Assembly: GCA_947627215.1 (NCBI GenBank)
Contig: CANQVD010000003.1
Coordinates: forward strand, 100,355-164,354
DNA from: an uncultured Eisenbergiella sp.
GTDB taxonomy: Bacteria; Bacillota; Clostridia; Lachnospirales; Lachnospiraceae
DNA length: 64,000 nucleotides
Direction: 5' to 3'
Shown here in pieces: positions 25,958 through 35,351 of the stretch. The translations under genes were made by a program, and so were the position numbers. How positions within the stretch are numbered: the first letter of the stretch is position 1; each line of letters begins with the position of its first letter. The notes under the pieces were generated by a model that searched no databases, was not told the DNA's origin, and saw only the letters and a program-made list of their open reading frames with translations.

Positions 25958-26568
25958 GCTAAGGTTTCGTGCGCGGCGCAATTCCTGAAGTTTTTTTCGA
26001 TCTGTTTCCAGTTCTGCTCATTATATGCATTGCGGAACCGGGCCCGGCGTCCGACGGGAGGGAAGCGTCTCTGGAACTTTTCCACCGCGCTCTGAAGGTT
26101 CTCCGCCAGGACAATGCAGTACCCGTCTTTATACGGCTGTCTGCCGCTTCCATCGAACGTGAAATAGAAGGGCTTCAGCAGGATGGAGCCGCAGTCGCTC
26201 TTGATCCTCTCGACGTCCTCCGCCTTCAGCTGATAGCAGCGGTAGTTCTGCTGTGCGGCCATGCCCCGCAGATACCCCTCCACGAACAGGTTGAGTTCGC
26301 GCTGGGTCTTAAAGGCGTGCTTTTTCAGCAGCTTGGTCAGACAGCTGCTCAGGACGGCACGGATCTCCGGCGGATAATAGGACGAAGTCCTGACCGGTCC
26401 CCAGATATTGGTGAAGTCGATCTTCTCGACGGATCCGTCCTGCCCGCTGACGACCAGGAAATCATCGGAAACGATGCTGATCTTTCCCGCGACCCGCTTC
26501 AGCTTATCGCCCTTGCGGGTGAGGCACTGGATATTGTCCCCTTCCCGCACGGTCGCATAAGATGTCAT
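25954..26568 (-). CDS. Conserved-looking protein of unknown function, possibly longer at the N-terminus
   Basis: 204 aa from the first ATG. No domain recognised; the region around residues 10-50 (REGDNIQCLTRKGDKLKRVAG, IVSDDFLVVSGQDGS split) looks like a small beta-barrel. No SD precedes the ATG. The same frame stays open upstream and reads like real protein (KSAWKKPKRCESFDVIK) back to an AAAGGAGG at about 26694-26701. The codon at correct spacing from that site is ATC at 26685, which would give 243 aa. Sits between the candidate annealing protein and module C. Confidence 0.7.
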   Translation of the reverse strand: MTSYATVREGDNIQCLTRKGDKLKRVAGKISIVSDDFLVVSGQDGSVEKIDFTNIWGPVRTSSYYPPEIRAVLSSCLTKLLKKHAFKTQRELNLFVEGYLRGMAAQQNYRCYQLKAEDVERIKSDCGSILLKPFYFTFDGSGRQPYKDGYCIVLAENLQSAVEKFQRRFPPVGRRARFRNAYNEQNWKQIEKNFRNCAAHETLA

Positions 26569-26734
26569 GTCGTCGCTGGTGAAGTACAGGCTAACCTCCC
26601 GGATGTCCTTTATGACATCGAAGGATTCGCAACGCTTCGGCTTTTTCCACGCCGACTTTGTTTTGCTCTCTTCCTTGTCAGCGATGGTGACCGCCTCCTT
26701 TCAGAAGGGCGGTAGAGTGCCCGCCCTATACTTT

Positions 26735-27646
26735 TTAGATCACATGCATGTGCTGCAGGTACGCCTTGATGTCAGGGTCGCCCTCAGCGTATGCTTTGAT
26801 CGCCCTGCGGACGTCCCTGCTCTTAGTCTCTTTGTACACCCAGGAGAGATGCGCCCGGTAGTTGCTCGCGATCTGACCGATCGTGAGCGACTTGGAGGGA
26901 TCCTCTTTGTTGTACCCTTTGCCGCAGTCAACCACGACTTTGGACGCCTCATCCAGCGTCATGGGTTCGAGATTGCTGTAGATGTTCCCCTGTCCGGTCT
27001 GACGGGATGCGGCAGGCTCTGCTTTCGATCTCTGAACCGGCACAGGCTCCGGTCTCTGAACCGGCGCGGGGGCAGGAGCGTTCTTCGGCTTCTGAACCGG
27101 TGCGGGTTCGGGCGCCTTCTGTGCAGGAGCGGCGTTGTCTGCGGCGGCGGCTTTCGCTGCTTCACGCTTCTCCGCAAGCTCCGCGGTCCCGCCGGGAAGC
27201 TGTGCCGCTGCATCAGGCGTATCCTCTGCCGCAGGCTCATCGGGATCGGGCTCGTCCAGATAGAACTGCAGGCCGAAACCGGCATCCGTGAGCGCCCTTG
27301 CGGCCGCCTTGCCCCTTGCGAGGCTCTCCATGCCCAGGGCGCGCTGGGTCTCGGTCAGGAACCATTCCGAGCGCACCATATCCGGCGTCGCATAGGAGAT
27401 GCCGCTCCCAATAAACTCATCGCCACCTGCGGTATTGGAAGTATAGACCAGGGCCTCGACCTTGATGTGCTCGCTGCCCTCTGCCAGCGTCCGGTAGCGG
27501 ATCACGCCCTGCGGGAACTTGGACCGGAACCATGCCTTTTTGACAGCGAGCGGCAGGAACGTACGCCCCTCGTCGCCCTCTTTGACATAGTCCCAGGGAT
27601 TGAAATCCCTTTCGTTCACATTAAAGAATTTCATGGATTCTTTCAT
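26735..27646 (-). CDS. Candidate single-strand annealing (Rad52-like) protein
   Basis: 303 aa. The first about 125 residues contain LPLAVKKAWFRSKFPQG, a strand-rich stretch (IKVEALVYTSN, EFIGSGISYAT) and SLARGKAAARALTDAGFG, which resembles the conserved TxAIGRALAxxGFG segment of Erf and Rad52-type annealing proteins. A Pro/Ala/Lys-rich linker (about 130-220) and a C-terminal helical domain follow. Encoded right after SSB and before the exonuclease, where phages and plasmids keep their annealing protein. The function is inferred from this arrangement and weak motif similarity. The ATG is preceded by an SD-hairpin; a second ATG lies at 27634. Confidence 0.55.
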   Translation of the reverse strand: MKESMKFFNVNERDFNPWDYVKEGDEGRTFLPLAVKKAWFRSKFPQGVIRYRTLAEGSEHIKVEALVYTSNTAGGDEFIGSGISYATPDMVRSEWFLTETQRALGMESLARGKAAARALTDAGFGLQFYLDEPDPDEPAAEDTPDAAAQLPGGTAELAEKREAAKAAAADNAAPAQKAPEPAPVQKPKNAPAPAPVQRPEPVPVQRSKAEPAASRQTGQGNIYSNLEPMTLDEASKVVVDCGKGYNKEDPSKSLTIGQIASNYRAHLSWVYKETKSRDVRRAIKAYAEGDPDIKAYLQHMHVI

Positions 27647-27683
27647 TTCTTTTTTTGGCCGTTTGGAACGGCCTTCCTCCTTT
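27647..27683 (-). promoter_or_regulatory. Split ribosome-binding site with perfect hairpin
   Basis: AAAGGAGG (27676-27683), 2 nt, a perfect 7-bp hairpin GGCCGTT/AACGGCC (27657-27673), 10 nt, ATG. Linear distance 30 nt, 12 nt when the hairpin is excluded. Confidence 0.75.
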
Positions 27684-27704
27684 TTGGTTTTGTGGAAAGA
27701 AAAA

Positions 27705-27730
27705 GGAGAGCAGCAGATTTGCCACTCTCC
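27705..27730 (-). terminator. Intercistronic terminator after ssb
   Basis: GGAGAG/CTCTCC arms with a T5 and then CTTT run on the minus strand, 33 nt after the ssb stop. It would attenuate transcription into the annealing-protein gene. Confidence 0.6.
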
Positions 27731-27762
27731 CCGCTGCCGCCCTCAGTTAAACTCTGCTGGAC

Positions 27763-28314
27763 TTAGTTGAAGGGCAGTTCGTCGTCGATGCCGTCAGGGA
27801 TGTCCATGAACCCGTCAGTGCCGCCATAACCCTGATAAGAGTTGTTCTGGTTTCCGCCGCCGCGGTTCTGATTCTGACCCTGGCCGCGGTTCTGACTCTG
27901 ACCATAGTTCTGACCCTGGCCCTGCTGACCGTAACCCTGGTTCTGTCCCTGATAGCTGTTGTTTCCGCCGCCCTGTTCACGGGCATCCGAGTTTGCTCTG
28001 CTCTCGGCAAACTCCTGTTCCTCAACCACCACGTCGGTAGTGTAAACCTTAACGCCGTCCCTGTTGGTGTAGCTGCCGGTCTGGATCCGACCGGACAAGG
28101 TGATCTTGATGCCTTTCCGGAGGTACTTCTCGGCAAATTCTGCCGACTTACCGAACGCCACACAGCTGATGAAATCAGCGGCGTTCTCCTCGTTTCTCCC
28201 GCGGCGTCTGTCCACAGCGAGGGTATACCTGGCGATCGCCGTAGAATTCTCCCCCTGGGAATACCGCACCTCTGGGTCTCTGGCCAGACGGCCCATCAGA
28301 ATAACTTTGTTCAT
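27763..28314 (-). CDS. ssb: Single-stranded DNA-binding protein
   Basis: 183 aa. OB-fold of about 105 residues (MNKVILMGRLARDPEVRYSQ, FISCVAFGKSAEFAEKYLRKG split, RIQTGSYTNRDG), a Gly/Gln/Asn-rich flexible linker, and the acidic tip DDELPFN that recruits partner proteins. It protects single strands during conjugative transfer, replication and recombination. AAAAGGAG precedes the ATG. Transcribed from leader module D and followed by an attenuating hairpin and the candidate annealing protein. Confidence 0.97.
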   Translation of the reverse strand: MNKVILMGRLARDPEVRYSQGENSTAIARYTLAVDRRRGRNEENAADFISCVAFGKSAEFAEKYLRKGIKITLSGRIQTGSYTNRDGVKVYTTDVVVEEQEFAESRANSDAREQGGGNNSYQGQNQGYGQQGQGQNYGQSQNRGQGQNQNRGGGNQNNSYQGYGGTDGFMDIPDGIDDELPFN

Positions 28315-28376
28315 ACTTTTTTCTTCTCCTTTTCTTTTATTATTTGACCGATTTAAGCGTGTCTCCCTTTTCGGGA

Positions 28377-28488
28377 CCTCCTTTCAAAAAAATAGGCAGC
28401 CACCGAAAGGTCACTGCCGAAAAATAAAAATTATGCCCAAATCAATCATTTATACTGTTATTATACAATAACATCCAATATAATGCAA
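28377..28488 (-). promoter_or_regulatory. Leader module D: promoter, GGCATAATT box, terminator, AAAGGAGG
   Basis: TTGCAT (28483-28488), 17 bp, TATAAT (28460-28465). The box GGCATAAT (28430-28437) begins 22 nt after the -10. Terminator GGCAG...CTGCC (28395-28418) with T7, then AAAGGAGG (28377-28384) and a TCCC/GGGA mini-hairpin. Confidence 0.85.
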
Positions 28489-28567
28489 GCACAAAAACGA
28501 AAAATACACGAAAACACACAAAGGTCTGTTCTGAGCACGGAGGAACCGTACATACCATTGGATCGAA

Positions 28568-29290
28568 TCAGAGAACCTTTGAAAGAAATTCCTGCAGTCT
28601 GGGATCCTTTGGCTGGTCAAAGAAGGCACCAGGCTCATTTTCCTCCTTCACGATGCCATCGTCGATGAAGAGAACCCGATTTGCCACCTCTCTGGCGAAG
28701 CCCATCTCGTGAGTCACAACAACCATCGTCATGCCTTCGCGGGCCAGTTCGCGCATCAGCTCCAGTACCTCGCCCACCATTTCAGGGTCTAATGCGGAGG
28801 TGGGTTCGTCAAAGAGCATCACATCCGGATCCATGGCAAGGGCGCGGACGATGGCGATCCGCTGTTTCTGTCCGCCGGAAAGCTGATTGGGATAGGCGGA
28901 GGCTTTTTCTTCCAGCCCGATTCGCCTGAGGAGCTCCAGTGCGCGTTCCTTTGCGGCTTCCTCAGGGAGCTTCTTCAGCTTGATCGGCGCCAGCGTGATG
29001 TTTTCCGTCACGGTCAGATGCGGGAAGAGGTTGAACTGCTGGAAGACCATCCCCATTTTGCGGCGCATCTTGTTGATGTCGTTGTGGCGGTCCGTGATAT
29101 TGACGCCTTCGAACCAGATCTCTCCTCCGGTCGGCTCTTCCAACAGGTTCAGACAGCGCAGAAAGGTGGACTTGCCGGAGCCGGAAGGGCCAATCACGAC
29201 CACTTTTTCCCCCTGACGGATATGCTGATCGATGCCTTTGAGCACTTCATGGTTTCCGAAGGATTTTCTCAGCTGTTTAGTGACGATCAC
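28568..29290 (-). CDS. Polar amino-acid ABC transporter ATP-binding protein
   Basis: 240 aa from a GTG at 29290 (GGAGG 10 nt upstream; overlaps the permease by 14 nt). Walker [10 protein letters not shown] near residue 33, Q-loop at [11 protein letters not shown], the ABC signature [10 protein letters not shown], Walker [16 protein letters not shown], and a [10 protein letters not shown] switch region. It closely follows the GlnQ/ArtM/TcyC pattern and energises uptake of a polar amino acid. Third gene of a complete importer cassette. Confidence 0.95.
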   Translation of the reverse strand: MIVTKQLRKSFGNHEVLKGIDQHIRQGEKVVVIGPSGSGKSTFLRCLNLLEEPTGGEIWFEGVNITDRHNDINKMRRKMGMVFQQFNLFPHLTVTENITLAPIKLKKLPEEAAKERALELLRRIGLEEKASAYPNQLSGGQKQRIAIVRALAMDPDVMLFDEPTSALDPEMVGEVLELMRELAREGMTMVVVTHEMGFAREVANRVLFIDDGIVKEENEPGAFFDQPKDPRLQEFLSKVL

Positions 29291-29990
29291 CCTTTGCCAG
29301 CCTCCTTTCAAATGCGCCCAGCAGTCTGCTTAGGAGCACGACGATGACCAGATAGATGGCTGCCGCGATCAGAAGCGGCGGGATCAGATCCCAGGTCCGG
29401 GAACCGATATACTGTGCGTTTTTTGTCAGATCGTTCACAGCGATCACGCTGGCGACTGAGGTTTCCTTCACGAGCGTGATGAATTCGTTGCCCAGAGCCG
29501 GAAGGATGTTCTTGATGGCTTGGGGAAGGATGATGTACCACATGGTCTGGAGCCAGGGGAAGCCCAGGGAACGGCCCGCCTCCATCTGCCCGATGTCAAC
29601 CGCATTGATGCCTGCCCTTACGATCTCCGCCACATAGGCGCCGGAGTTAATGCCGAAGCAGACAGTTCCTACGAGGATGGGATTCGTGTTCCGGGAGGTG
29701 AAGATCAGGTTATAAATGATCAGGAGCTGTACCATCAGCGGAGTGCCGCGGATCACAGCAATGTAGATGTCACATAACTTTGCAGGGAACCTCATGAGAG
29801 AAGAGCGGGTATGCGCGCCGCAGACTTTTACCACTGCGACCACCACGCCGATGGCTACGCCGAGAAGTACGGCGAACAGGGAGATGACCAGCGTGATCTT
29901 CAGGCCGTTAATATAGGCCAGGTAGCGGCGTTCAGGGACGATGGCATTATAGAATGCTTCATAGACGGAAAGCAGCTTTTCAAAAATCAT
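29277..29990 (-). CDS. Polar amino-acid ABC transporter permease
   Basis: 237 aa HisMQ/GlnP-type permease. Several transmembrane helices ([38 protein letters not shown]) and the EAA loop [20 protein letters not shown], which docks on the ATPase. A single permease gene implies a homodimeric channel. GAGGG lies 8 nt before the ATG. The substrate cannot be read from sequence. Confidence 0.95.
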   Translation of the reverse strand: MIFEKLLSVYEAFYNAIVPERRYLAYINGLKITLVISLFAVLLGVAIGVVVAVVKVCGAHTRSSLMRFPAKLCDIYIAVIRGTPLMVQLLIIYNLIFTSRNTNPILVGTVCFGINSGAYVAEIVRAGINAVDIGQMEAGRSLGFPWLQTMWYIILPQAIKNILPALGNEFITLVKETSVASVIAVNDLTKNAQYIGSRTWDLIPPLLIAAAIYLVIVVLLSRLLGAFERRLAKGDRH

Positions 29991-30069
29991 TTATCGGACC
30001 CTCTGTGGGGGCAGGATAGGGTGTAGAAGAGCAGCCCGTATCCTGCCTGAAATGTTAGGGGATATACCC

Positions 30070-30894
30070 TTATTCGCCGGAAGCGGTGGAATGGGAGGCG
30101 ATGAACGCATCGATCGAGCCGTCTTCCTTCAGTTGCTTCAGCACGGCGTTGATCTGTTCCAGAAGCTCCGTGTTGCCCTTGCGGACAGCGATGGCGTACT
30201 GGTCAACGAACAGGGGATCTCCTTCCACGATGGCGAGCTTGCCGTCCGTGGTGGCTACCATCTCCTGAGCGGGGATCTCATCCATCACGATGCAGTCGAT
30301 CTTGTCATTCTCCAGATCGGAAGCCGCCTGGGTGAAGGTGGTATAGCGTACGACCTCTGCCTGCGCCACATTGTCGGTATTGGAGACCCACAGGTCAGCG
30401 ATATTTCCCTGCTGCACACCAATGCGCTTGCCTTCCAGGGAAGCCGCATCCGTGGAGGTTACAGCCTGCGTGGCAGCGTTGATGACGATCACCTCGGTAG
30501 AATCCACATAGTTGTCCGAGAAATCCATCACTTTCTGCCTTTCGGGATCGACGGAGACGCCGGCGGCGACCATATCGACCTTGCCCTGCTGGACCGCGAT
30601 CAGCGCACCGTCAAAGGTCATGTTCTGGATCTCCAGTTCCAGGCCGAGCGCGTCTGCGATAGCCTTTGCGATATCCATGTCCACGCCCACGATCTGATCG
30701 CCCTGCATATACTCATAGGGAGCGAAACCGGCCTCTGTTCCAACGATCAGTTTGCCGTCAGCAGTCACATTGGATGCGGAATCTTCAGTTCCAGCGGTTT
30801 CCGCCGGTTCGGATGCGGCGGGCTTAGAAGCACAGCCGGTCATGGCAAATACCGTCAGCGCAGCCAAGATGAGAGCAGCAATTTTCTTTTTCAT
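30070..30894 (-). CDS. Amino-acid ABC transporter substrate-binding lipoprotein
   Basis: 274 aa from the ATG at 30894 (AGGAGG 8 nt upstream). Lipoprotein signal peptide with lipobox FAMTGC, so it is anchored outside the membrane. SBP_bac_3 fold: LIVGTEAGFAPYEYMQ, IVGVDMDIAKAIADALGLEL, FDGALIAVQQGKVDMVAAGV, and LEGKRIGVQQG. Captures the substrate for the permease and ATPase encoded downstream. The genes look like ordinary chromosomal cargo. Confidence 0.96.
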   Translation of the reverse strand: MKKKIAALILAALTVFAMTGCASKPAASEPAETAGTEDSASNVTADGKLIVGTEAGFAPYEYMQGDQIVGVDMDIAKAIADALGLELEIQNMTFDGALIAVQQGKVDMVAAGVSVDPERQKVMDFSDNYVDSTEVIVINAATQAVTSTDAASLEGKRIGVQQGNIADLWVSNTDNVAQAEVVRYTTFTQAASDLENDKIDCIVMDEIPAQEMVATTDGKLAIVEGDPLFVDQYAIAVRKGNTELLEQINAVLKQLKEDGSIDAFIASHSTASGE

Positions 30895-30918
30895 AACATT
30901 TTCCTCCTTGAAAATTTT

Positions 30919-30945
30919 GTTAAAATAATACGTTACCATTTTAAC
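30919..30945. promoter_or_regulatory. Inverted repeat upstream of the ABC cassette
   Basis: GTTAAAAT (30919-30926) and ATTTTAAC (30938-30945), perfect 8-bp arms 11 bp apart, 25 bp before the binding-protein gene. Probably an operator; no clear -35/-10 pair was fixed nearby. Confidence 0.45.
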
Positions 30946-31113
30946 ATCATTTTTCGCAAATGCAAGCTTTGCGGGCCGATCTCATTTGTGTTTTGGGTGT
31001 TTTGTTCTTTTTTTTAAAAAAAGGCGGCAGAACAGCATATTGGCACTGCCCAAGTCCAGAGTCAGAGGCCGGGGGTATACAGGACACACGCATACAGGGA
31101 CCATCCCCAAAAA

Positions 31114-31155
31114 AAAGACCCTCCGTCCCGGCAGGTGCCGTTCAGGAGAGTCTTT
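31114..31155 (-). terminator. Terminator of the MoxR/VWA operon
   Basis: AAAGAC and GTCTTT outer arms, CTCC/GGAG inner arms, and an A8 run that gives T8 on the minus strand, directly after the stop at 31159. Confidence 0.8.
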
Positions 31156-31158
31156 CCG

Positions 31159-33570
31159 TCAGATATCTTTTTCCAGCCGTTTCTTTATGATCCTCACGAA
31201 CTGCTTCGGAAGCCGTTTCAGGTCCGTGATGTCAAGAAAGTGTGCGGCGTACTTAGGGTTCATCCCGTCAGAGTAAAAGCACCGGATCAGCCGGTTGTCG
31301 TCCGCGATCCCCGCAGTGATGAAGATGATCCCTTTCTTTGAGTACTCCTCCAGGACGCCGTGCATATCCGCCAGTGCCTCCTCCGCGCTTACGTATGCGG
31401 AAGGGCGGCCGTCGGAGATGACGAACAGGATCTTGGTATCGCTTTCCTGTCTGTCCAGATGCTCAGCGCAAAAGCGGAGAGCGTATCCGTCCCGGTTGCA
31501 TCCGCCTGAGGATATGGAGGCCAGACGCCTGGCATCCTTGCCGTCGATGGAATCGAACTCGGCAAAGGACACCATATCGACCGTGCCCCGCATCAGGACC
31601 CGGTGTCCGTATACCGAGACCGGTATGTTGAGCCGCCTGCAGAAGTCATAGGTGATGAAAGCCGTTTCCATCGCGGCCTCCTCCTTTGCTCCGTGCATGC
31701 TGCCGCTCATATCGATCAGTATCATAACGGACATGTCCGGAAAATCCTCTGGGAGGACGTTCTTGGAGAACGCCTTGCCATCCTGCTGGCAGTACCCGGA
31801 GATATCCAGGCGCCGTCCCGAATACAGACGCTTCATCGAGGAGCCGGTACGCTTGTCGTCTATCTCACGGATCAGTTCTGCCTGCATCCGCTTGGCGATA
31901 GGAGAGAGATCCCTGCGCATCCTGTCATACACGCCCGCATTCCCGGGTTCCGACCTGGTGATCTGGCACGACGTTTTATTATCCGGCATATTTGCACGGA
32001 TGTCTTCGAGCTCCTTCATGATCGCCTTTTCCGAAGCGTCGTCAGTAGCCCGTTTCTTCTCAGCGTTCAGGATCTCATCCAGTTTCCCGGTGTCGGAAGG
32101 CTGTACTTCATCCTTTTGGCCGTCCTGTCTGCCGTTCGTGCATGCGCTCATCAGCAGCGCCTTCTGCTTCGGATCTGCTCCGAACATCTGATCCGGTATA
32201 GAGCCCGGATCCATCTCGTCAGATGAATACCTGTCAGTCCCTTCCAGGGCTCTGCGCAGTGCTTCCGCCGCCGCCTGTTCGAGGCTCTTTCCGTTGCCGT
32301 TCTGGCTTCCACCGCCCGCGGTATTGGCGCCGCCTGCAGTATTAGAGCCGCCGCTGTTCTGGCTTTCGCCCGATGCATTGGAGCCGCCGTTCTGGCTGCC
32401 TTCCGAGGGACCGGACTGGTCTTTGCCGGGATCTTTGGAACCTCCGTTCTGGGCCTGTCCGGAGCCGTTGGAGTTTCCACCGTTCTGGTCCTGTCCAGGG
32501 TCATTGGAACTGCCGTCACCCTGCTGCCCGTTTGCGTCATTGGAGCCGTTGTCCGGCTGCCCGTTCGGGCCGTTGGAACCGTTGTCTGGCTGCCCATTCG
32601 AGCCGTTGGAGTCGCCGCCACCCGGCTGAGCATTCGTATCGCCGGAGCTGCCGCCGTTCTGACCGCCGGAACCGGAGCTCTCGCCCTGACCGCTGCCTTC
32701 CTGTCCCTCCTGCTGGCTGTCGCCTTCGCCGCCTTCACCAGACTGCTGAGACTGTGCCTGCTCGATGAGATAGAGGAGCACTTTGGCAAATATGCGGTTG
32801 GCGCATTTAGCCCTGCTCTGTGTGTCGTGGCAGGAGACTGCGTCCCTGATATCGTTCAGGATATCAAAGTAAACGTCCGCACCCTCTCTGGTATCGCCGT
32901 CCTGCAGGAGCAGCGTACCGTACTTGGCATAAGCGAGAATGCCGTTAAACAGGATCGCATCTATGCGCAGTCCTTCTGCAGTCATCTCATCCCATGACGG
33001 GAGACCCTTTGACTGTTCCTGGCGCAGGTATGTCAGGTTCCTCGCATACCCTCGGCACAGCTCTAAGAGGACGCTCTCGATATACCCGTCTTCGATGGTA
33101 TTGTCGATCTGTTTGAGCATCTCCGCAGCCGTGATCCTAAGGCCCGGCATGGCATTGAGCAGCTCCTGGACCTTCAGGATCTCAGGCCGGTCGTCCTCAG
33201 GGATGAGAGTGCCGGTCTTGATCAGCCGGATCAGCCTGTCCTTCAGCAGGGAATAGTTCGTGAAGAGGATATGGCCGCTCTCGTGGAGCGCGAGCCCTTT
33301 CAGTACCGTGAACCTCGTGACCCTGTCCTTGCCCGCGGTGAACTCATTCTCCGCATTCAGTGTGACCTCCCTTTTGTCGGAAGCCATCGCGATCGGACCG
33401 TCCTCGACCCACATCAGCCTCACTTTGATGGAGGCTTCCAGCGCCTCACAGACGCCGGCGATGAAGGTGTTGAAAAATTCCATCATGGACGGACAGGTGA
33501 AGAACTCCCTGTCCGTCATGCCGGCGGCGCCGCGAACGGCGTTCCGGATCTCGTTTTGATTCAATCTCAT
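31159..33570 (-). CDS. VWA-domain protein with HExGH metallopeptidase-like N-terminus
   Basis: 803 aa. The N-terminal region contains LALHESGHILF (H96, E97, H100), a zinc-peptidase-type motif like that of DUF2201/VWA proteins. Residues about 285-430 are an extreme low-complexity linker of Gly, Ser, Asn, Gln, Pro and Asp. The C-terminal about 190 residues are a von Willebrand A domain with the MIDAS motif DMSGSMHG and FVISDGRPS. The partner is the MoxR-like AAA+ ATPase encoded just upstream; such pairs work as metal-dependent chaperones or remodelling machines. The client is unknown. Last gene of the operon that starts at leader module B. Confidence 0.85.
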   Translation of the reverse strand: MRLNQNEIRNAVRGAAGMTDREFFTCPSMMEFFNTFIAGVCEALEASIKVRLMWVEDGPIAMASDKREVTLNAENEFTAGKDRVTRFTVLKGLALHESGHILFTNYSLLKDRLIRLIKTGTLIPEDDRPEILKVQELLNAMPGLRITAAEMLKQIDNTIEDGYIESVLLELCRGYARNLTYLRQEQSKGLPSWDEMTAEGLRIDAILFNGILAYAKYGTLLLQDGDTREGADVYFDILNDIRDAVSCHDTQSRAKCANRIFAKVLLYLIEQAQSQQSGEGGEGDSQQEGQEGSGQGESSGSGGQNGGSSGDTNAQPGGGDSNGSNGQPDNGSNGPNGQPDNGSNDANGQQGDGSSNDPGQDQNGGNSNGSGQAQNGGSKDPGKDQSGPSEGSQNGGSNASGESQNSGGSNTAGGANTAGGGSQNGNGKSLEQAAAEALRRALEGTDRYSSDEMDPGSIPDQMFGADPKQKALLMSACTNGRQDGQKDEVQPSDTGKLDEILNAEKKRATDDASEKAIMKELEDIRANMPDNKTSCQITRSEPGNAGVYDRMRRDLSPIAKRMQAELIREIDDKRTGSSMKRLYSGRRLDISGYCQQDGKAFSKNVLPEDFPDMSVMILIDMSGSMHGAKEEAAMETAFITYDFCRRLNIPVSVYGHRVLMRGTVDMVSFAEFDSIDGKDARRLASISSGGCNRDGYALRFCAEHLDRQESDTKILFVISDGRPSAYVSAEEALADMHGVLEEYSKKGIIFITAGIADDNRLIRCFYSDGMNPKYAAHFLDITDLKRLPKQFVRIIKKRLEKDI

Positions 33571-33581
33571 TTCAATTCCTT

Positions 33582-35351
33582 TCAGCCTACGAAGGCTTTA
33601 TCCAGGCATGCCGTCATCACACGGGCCGCATCATCGGGATCCTGGCTGACCTTGTTGATGATCGTCTCGATCGCGCAGTCGTGGACGATGTCGTCCGTGA
33701 TGCTGGCGCCTTCAGGCGTATCGACCATGACTGCCATCGCCCAATTCTCCAGTTCACGCTGTCCGCATACGCCGTCCGTGATGTCCTCATCGCGGCAGTA
33801 GCGCTGGATGTCCTTGACGACCTTTACCATGCGGTTCAGGATCACTTCGTCAGGGAACTTCAGCCGCTTCATGGCACGTTCGCGCATCTCAGAGTCGCTC
33901 GGCCCGGGGAGCATGTAGACCATGCTCATACGGGAGAGGATAGCCTGGTTCAATCTTCTTGACCCTTCATAGCAGCCGTTATCCGTAAAGATGATGGTGC
34001 AGTCAGGGTGCTTCGTTACCGTCTCCCCGGTAGGGAGAGTGATGAACGAGTTGTGCCCGGATTCCAGCAGGGCGTTCAGGCCGACAATCAGGCTGGAACG
34101 CTTGATCATGTCCACCTCCTGAAGCTCGAAGCCGTACCCGTTTCTGACAGCGCGGATGAAATCGGACTCGATGTAGACGAATCCGTTCCCGCCTGCGTTC
34201 TTTCGAACCTCTTCGACCGTCCTGCGGATGATCTCTTCGAACAGCCCGCCCTCATCCACGATTGCCGGAGCCGGAGTGCCGTACACTTTCGTGTAAGCGC
34301 CCTGGGGATCGTTGGCGACCTCTTCAGTGGAAGGGAGCGCGAGCATCTTTCTGATCTCATCCAGCGAGATGGCAGACTGTCCGTTCGAGGGCATCACCTG
34401 TCCGATCAGGTCCAGGATCTCCGTCGTATCATGGCACGTATAGTGCATGTACGGGAGGCCAAGGCCGGCGAACACGGCACGGCTTCCTTCCGTTTTGCCT
34501 GCACCGGCGGGACCGCAGAAAAGAGCGGTGCGCATGGGCGCGGGGAACTTGGAAGTAGCCTTGAACCGGCGGCAGGTCTTCTCGACAAATTCCGGGATGA
34601 CGTAGTTCTCGTCGATCACGGGGATCAGCCGCTTTTCCTCATCTGTGAATTGCCGCTCCTGGTAAGCATATCTCCCGGAGAAATTCTGGATTGAATTTTC
34701 CGAATGGATCCCGGTGGAATGGAAGCAGACATACTGTTCCGCATTGGTGAGCGGGAAGTCAACCGCCAGATCCTCCTGCCTTAAGGGGGTTGTCACAGTG
34801 ACGATCCTTGCCGAAATAACGGAACAGACGGCTTGGGATCTCCTGTAGATGTTGTCGCACAGGATGATCGCGGCTTCCTGGATATTGGACTTTTCTGCTG
34901 CGGCCAGGCTCACTGAATCGGTGAGAAGGCCGTGGATGATCGGTCTGAGGACGCGCGACATGGCGATGAACTCATTGTCTCTGTCCGCAAAAAGACAGAC
35001 GACTCCGCAGAGGATGCTGGGCCATGTCTCGTCCTTTTCATCCGTGACGATCACGCCGTTCTCATCGACACAGCCGATCTTCAGCATTATACGGCCGACT
35101 GACCGGATCCCGCGTACGCAGTAGGTCTTTTTGTCCATAGGGACCTCGATGAGCGCTGTATCGTTCTGTTGACGCAGGAACGTCTTGTTGCTGCAGTACA
35201 GGTCGAAGCCCTCCAGCACCGATCTGCACAGACGGTTCGGCGTCCTGGTCGTCGCACCGGTACGGTATTGCGAACTGGCATGCGACGCAGACATGCTGTA
35301 CACCAGTTCCTTGGGGCAGTCCGCTGCACCATAATATCTAAATAAGTTCAT
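33582..35351 (-). CDS. MoxR-like AAA+ ATPase
   Basis: 589 aa. The N-terminal 230 residues are unassigned. The AAA+ core follows with Walker A GPAGAGKT (280-287), DEGGLFEEIIRRTVEEVRK nearby, a TIIFTDNG sensor-1 region, and LNQAILSRMSMVYMLPGP, which fits the arginine-finger strand of MoxR/CbbQ proteins. A C-terminal helical lid completes it. The stop is 11 nt before the VWA gene. The start lies beyond an SD-hairpin (35352-35383). Confidence 0.85.
   Translation of the reverse strand: MNLFRYYGAADCPKELVYSMSASHASSQYRTGATTRTPNRLCRSVLEGFDLYCSNKTFLRQQNDTALIEVPMDKKTYCVRGIRSVGRIMLKIGCVDENGVIVTDEKDETWPSILCGVVCLFADRDNEFIAMSRVLRPIIHGLLTDSVSLAAAEKSNIQEAAIILCDNIYRRSQAVCSVISARIVTVTTPLRQEDLAVDFPLTNAEQYVCFHSTGIHSENSIQNFSGRYAYQERQFTDEEKRLIPVIDENYVIPEFVEKTCRRFKATSKFPAPMRTALFCGPAGAGKTEGSRAVFAGLGLPYMHYTCHDTTEILDLIGQVMPSNGQSAISLDEIRKMLALPSTEEVANDPQGAYTKVYGTPAPAIVDEGGLFEEIIRRTVEEVRKNAGGNGFVYIESDFIRAVRNGYGFELQEVDMIKRSSLIVGLNALLESGHNSFITLPTGETVTKHPDCTIIFTDNGCYEGSRRLNQAILSRMSMVYMLPGPSDSEMRERAMKRLKFPDEVILNRMVKVVKDIQRYCRDEDITDGVCGQRELENWAMAVMVDTPEGASITDDIVHDCAIETIINKVSQDPDDAARVMTACLDKAFVG

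Noticed and set aside
26567..27766. 399-codon plus-strand frame
   Set aside because: Antisense to the candidate annealing protein gene; no ribosome site and low-complexity translation.
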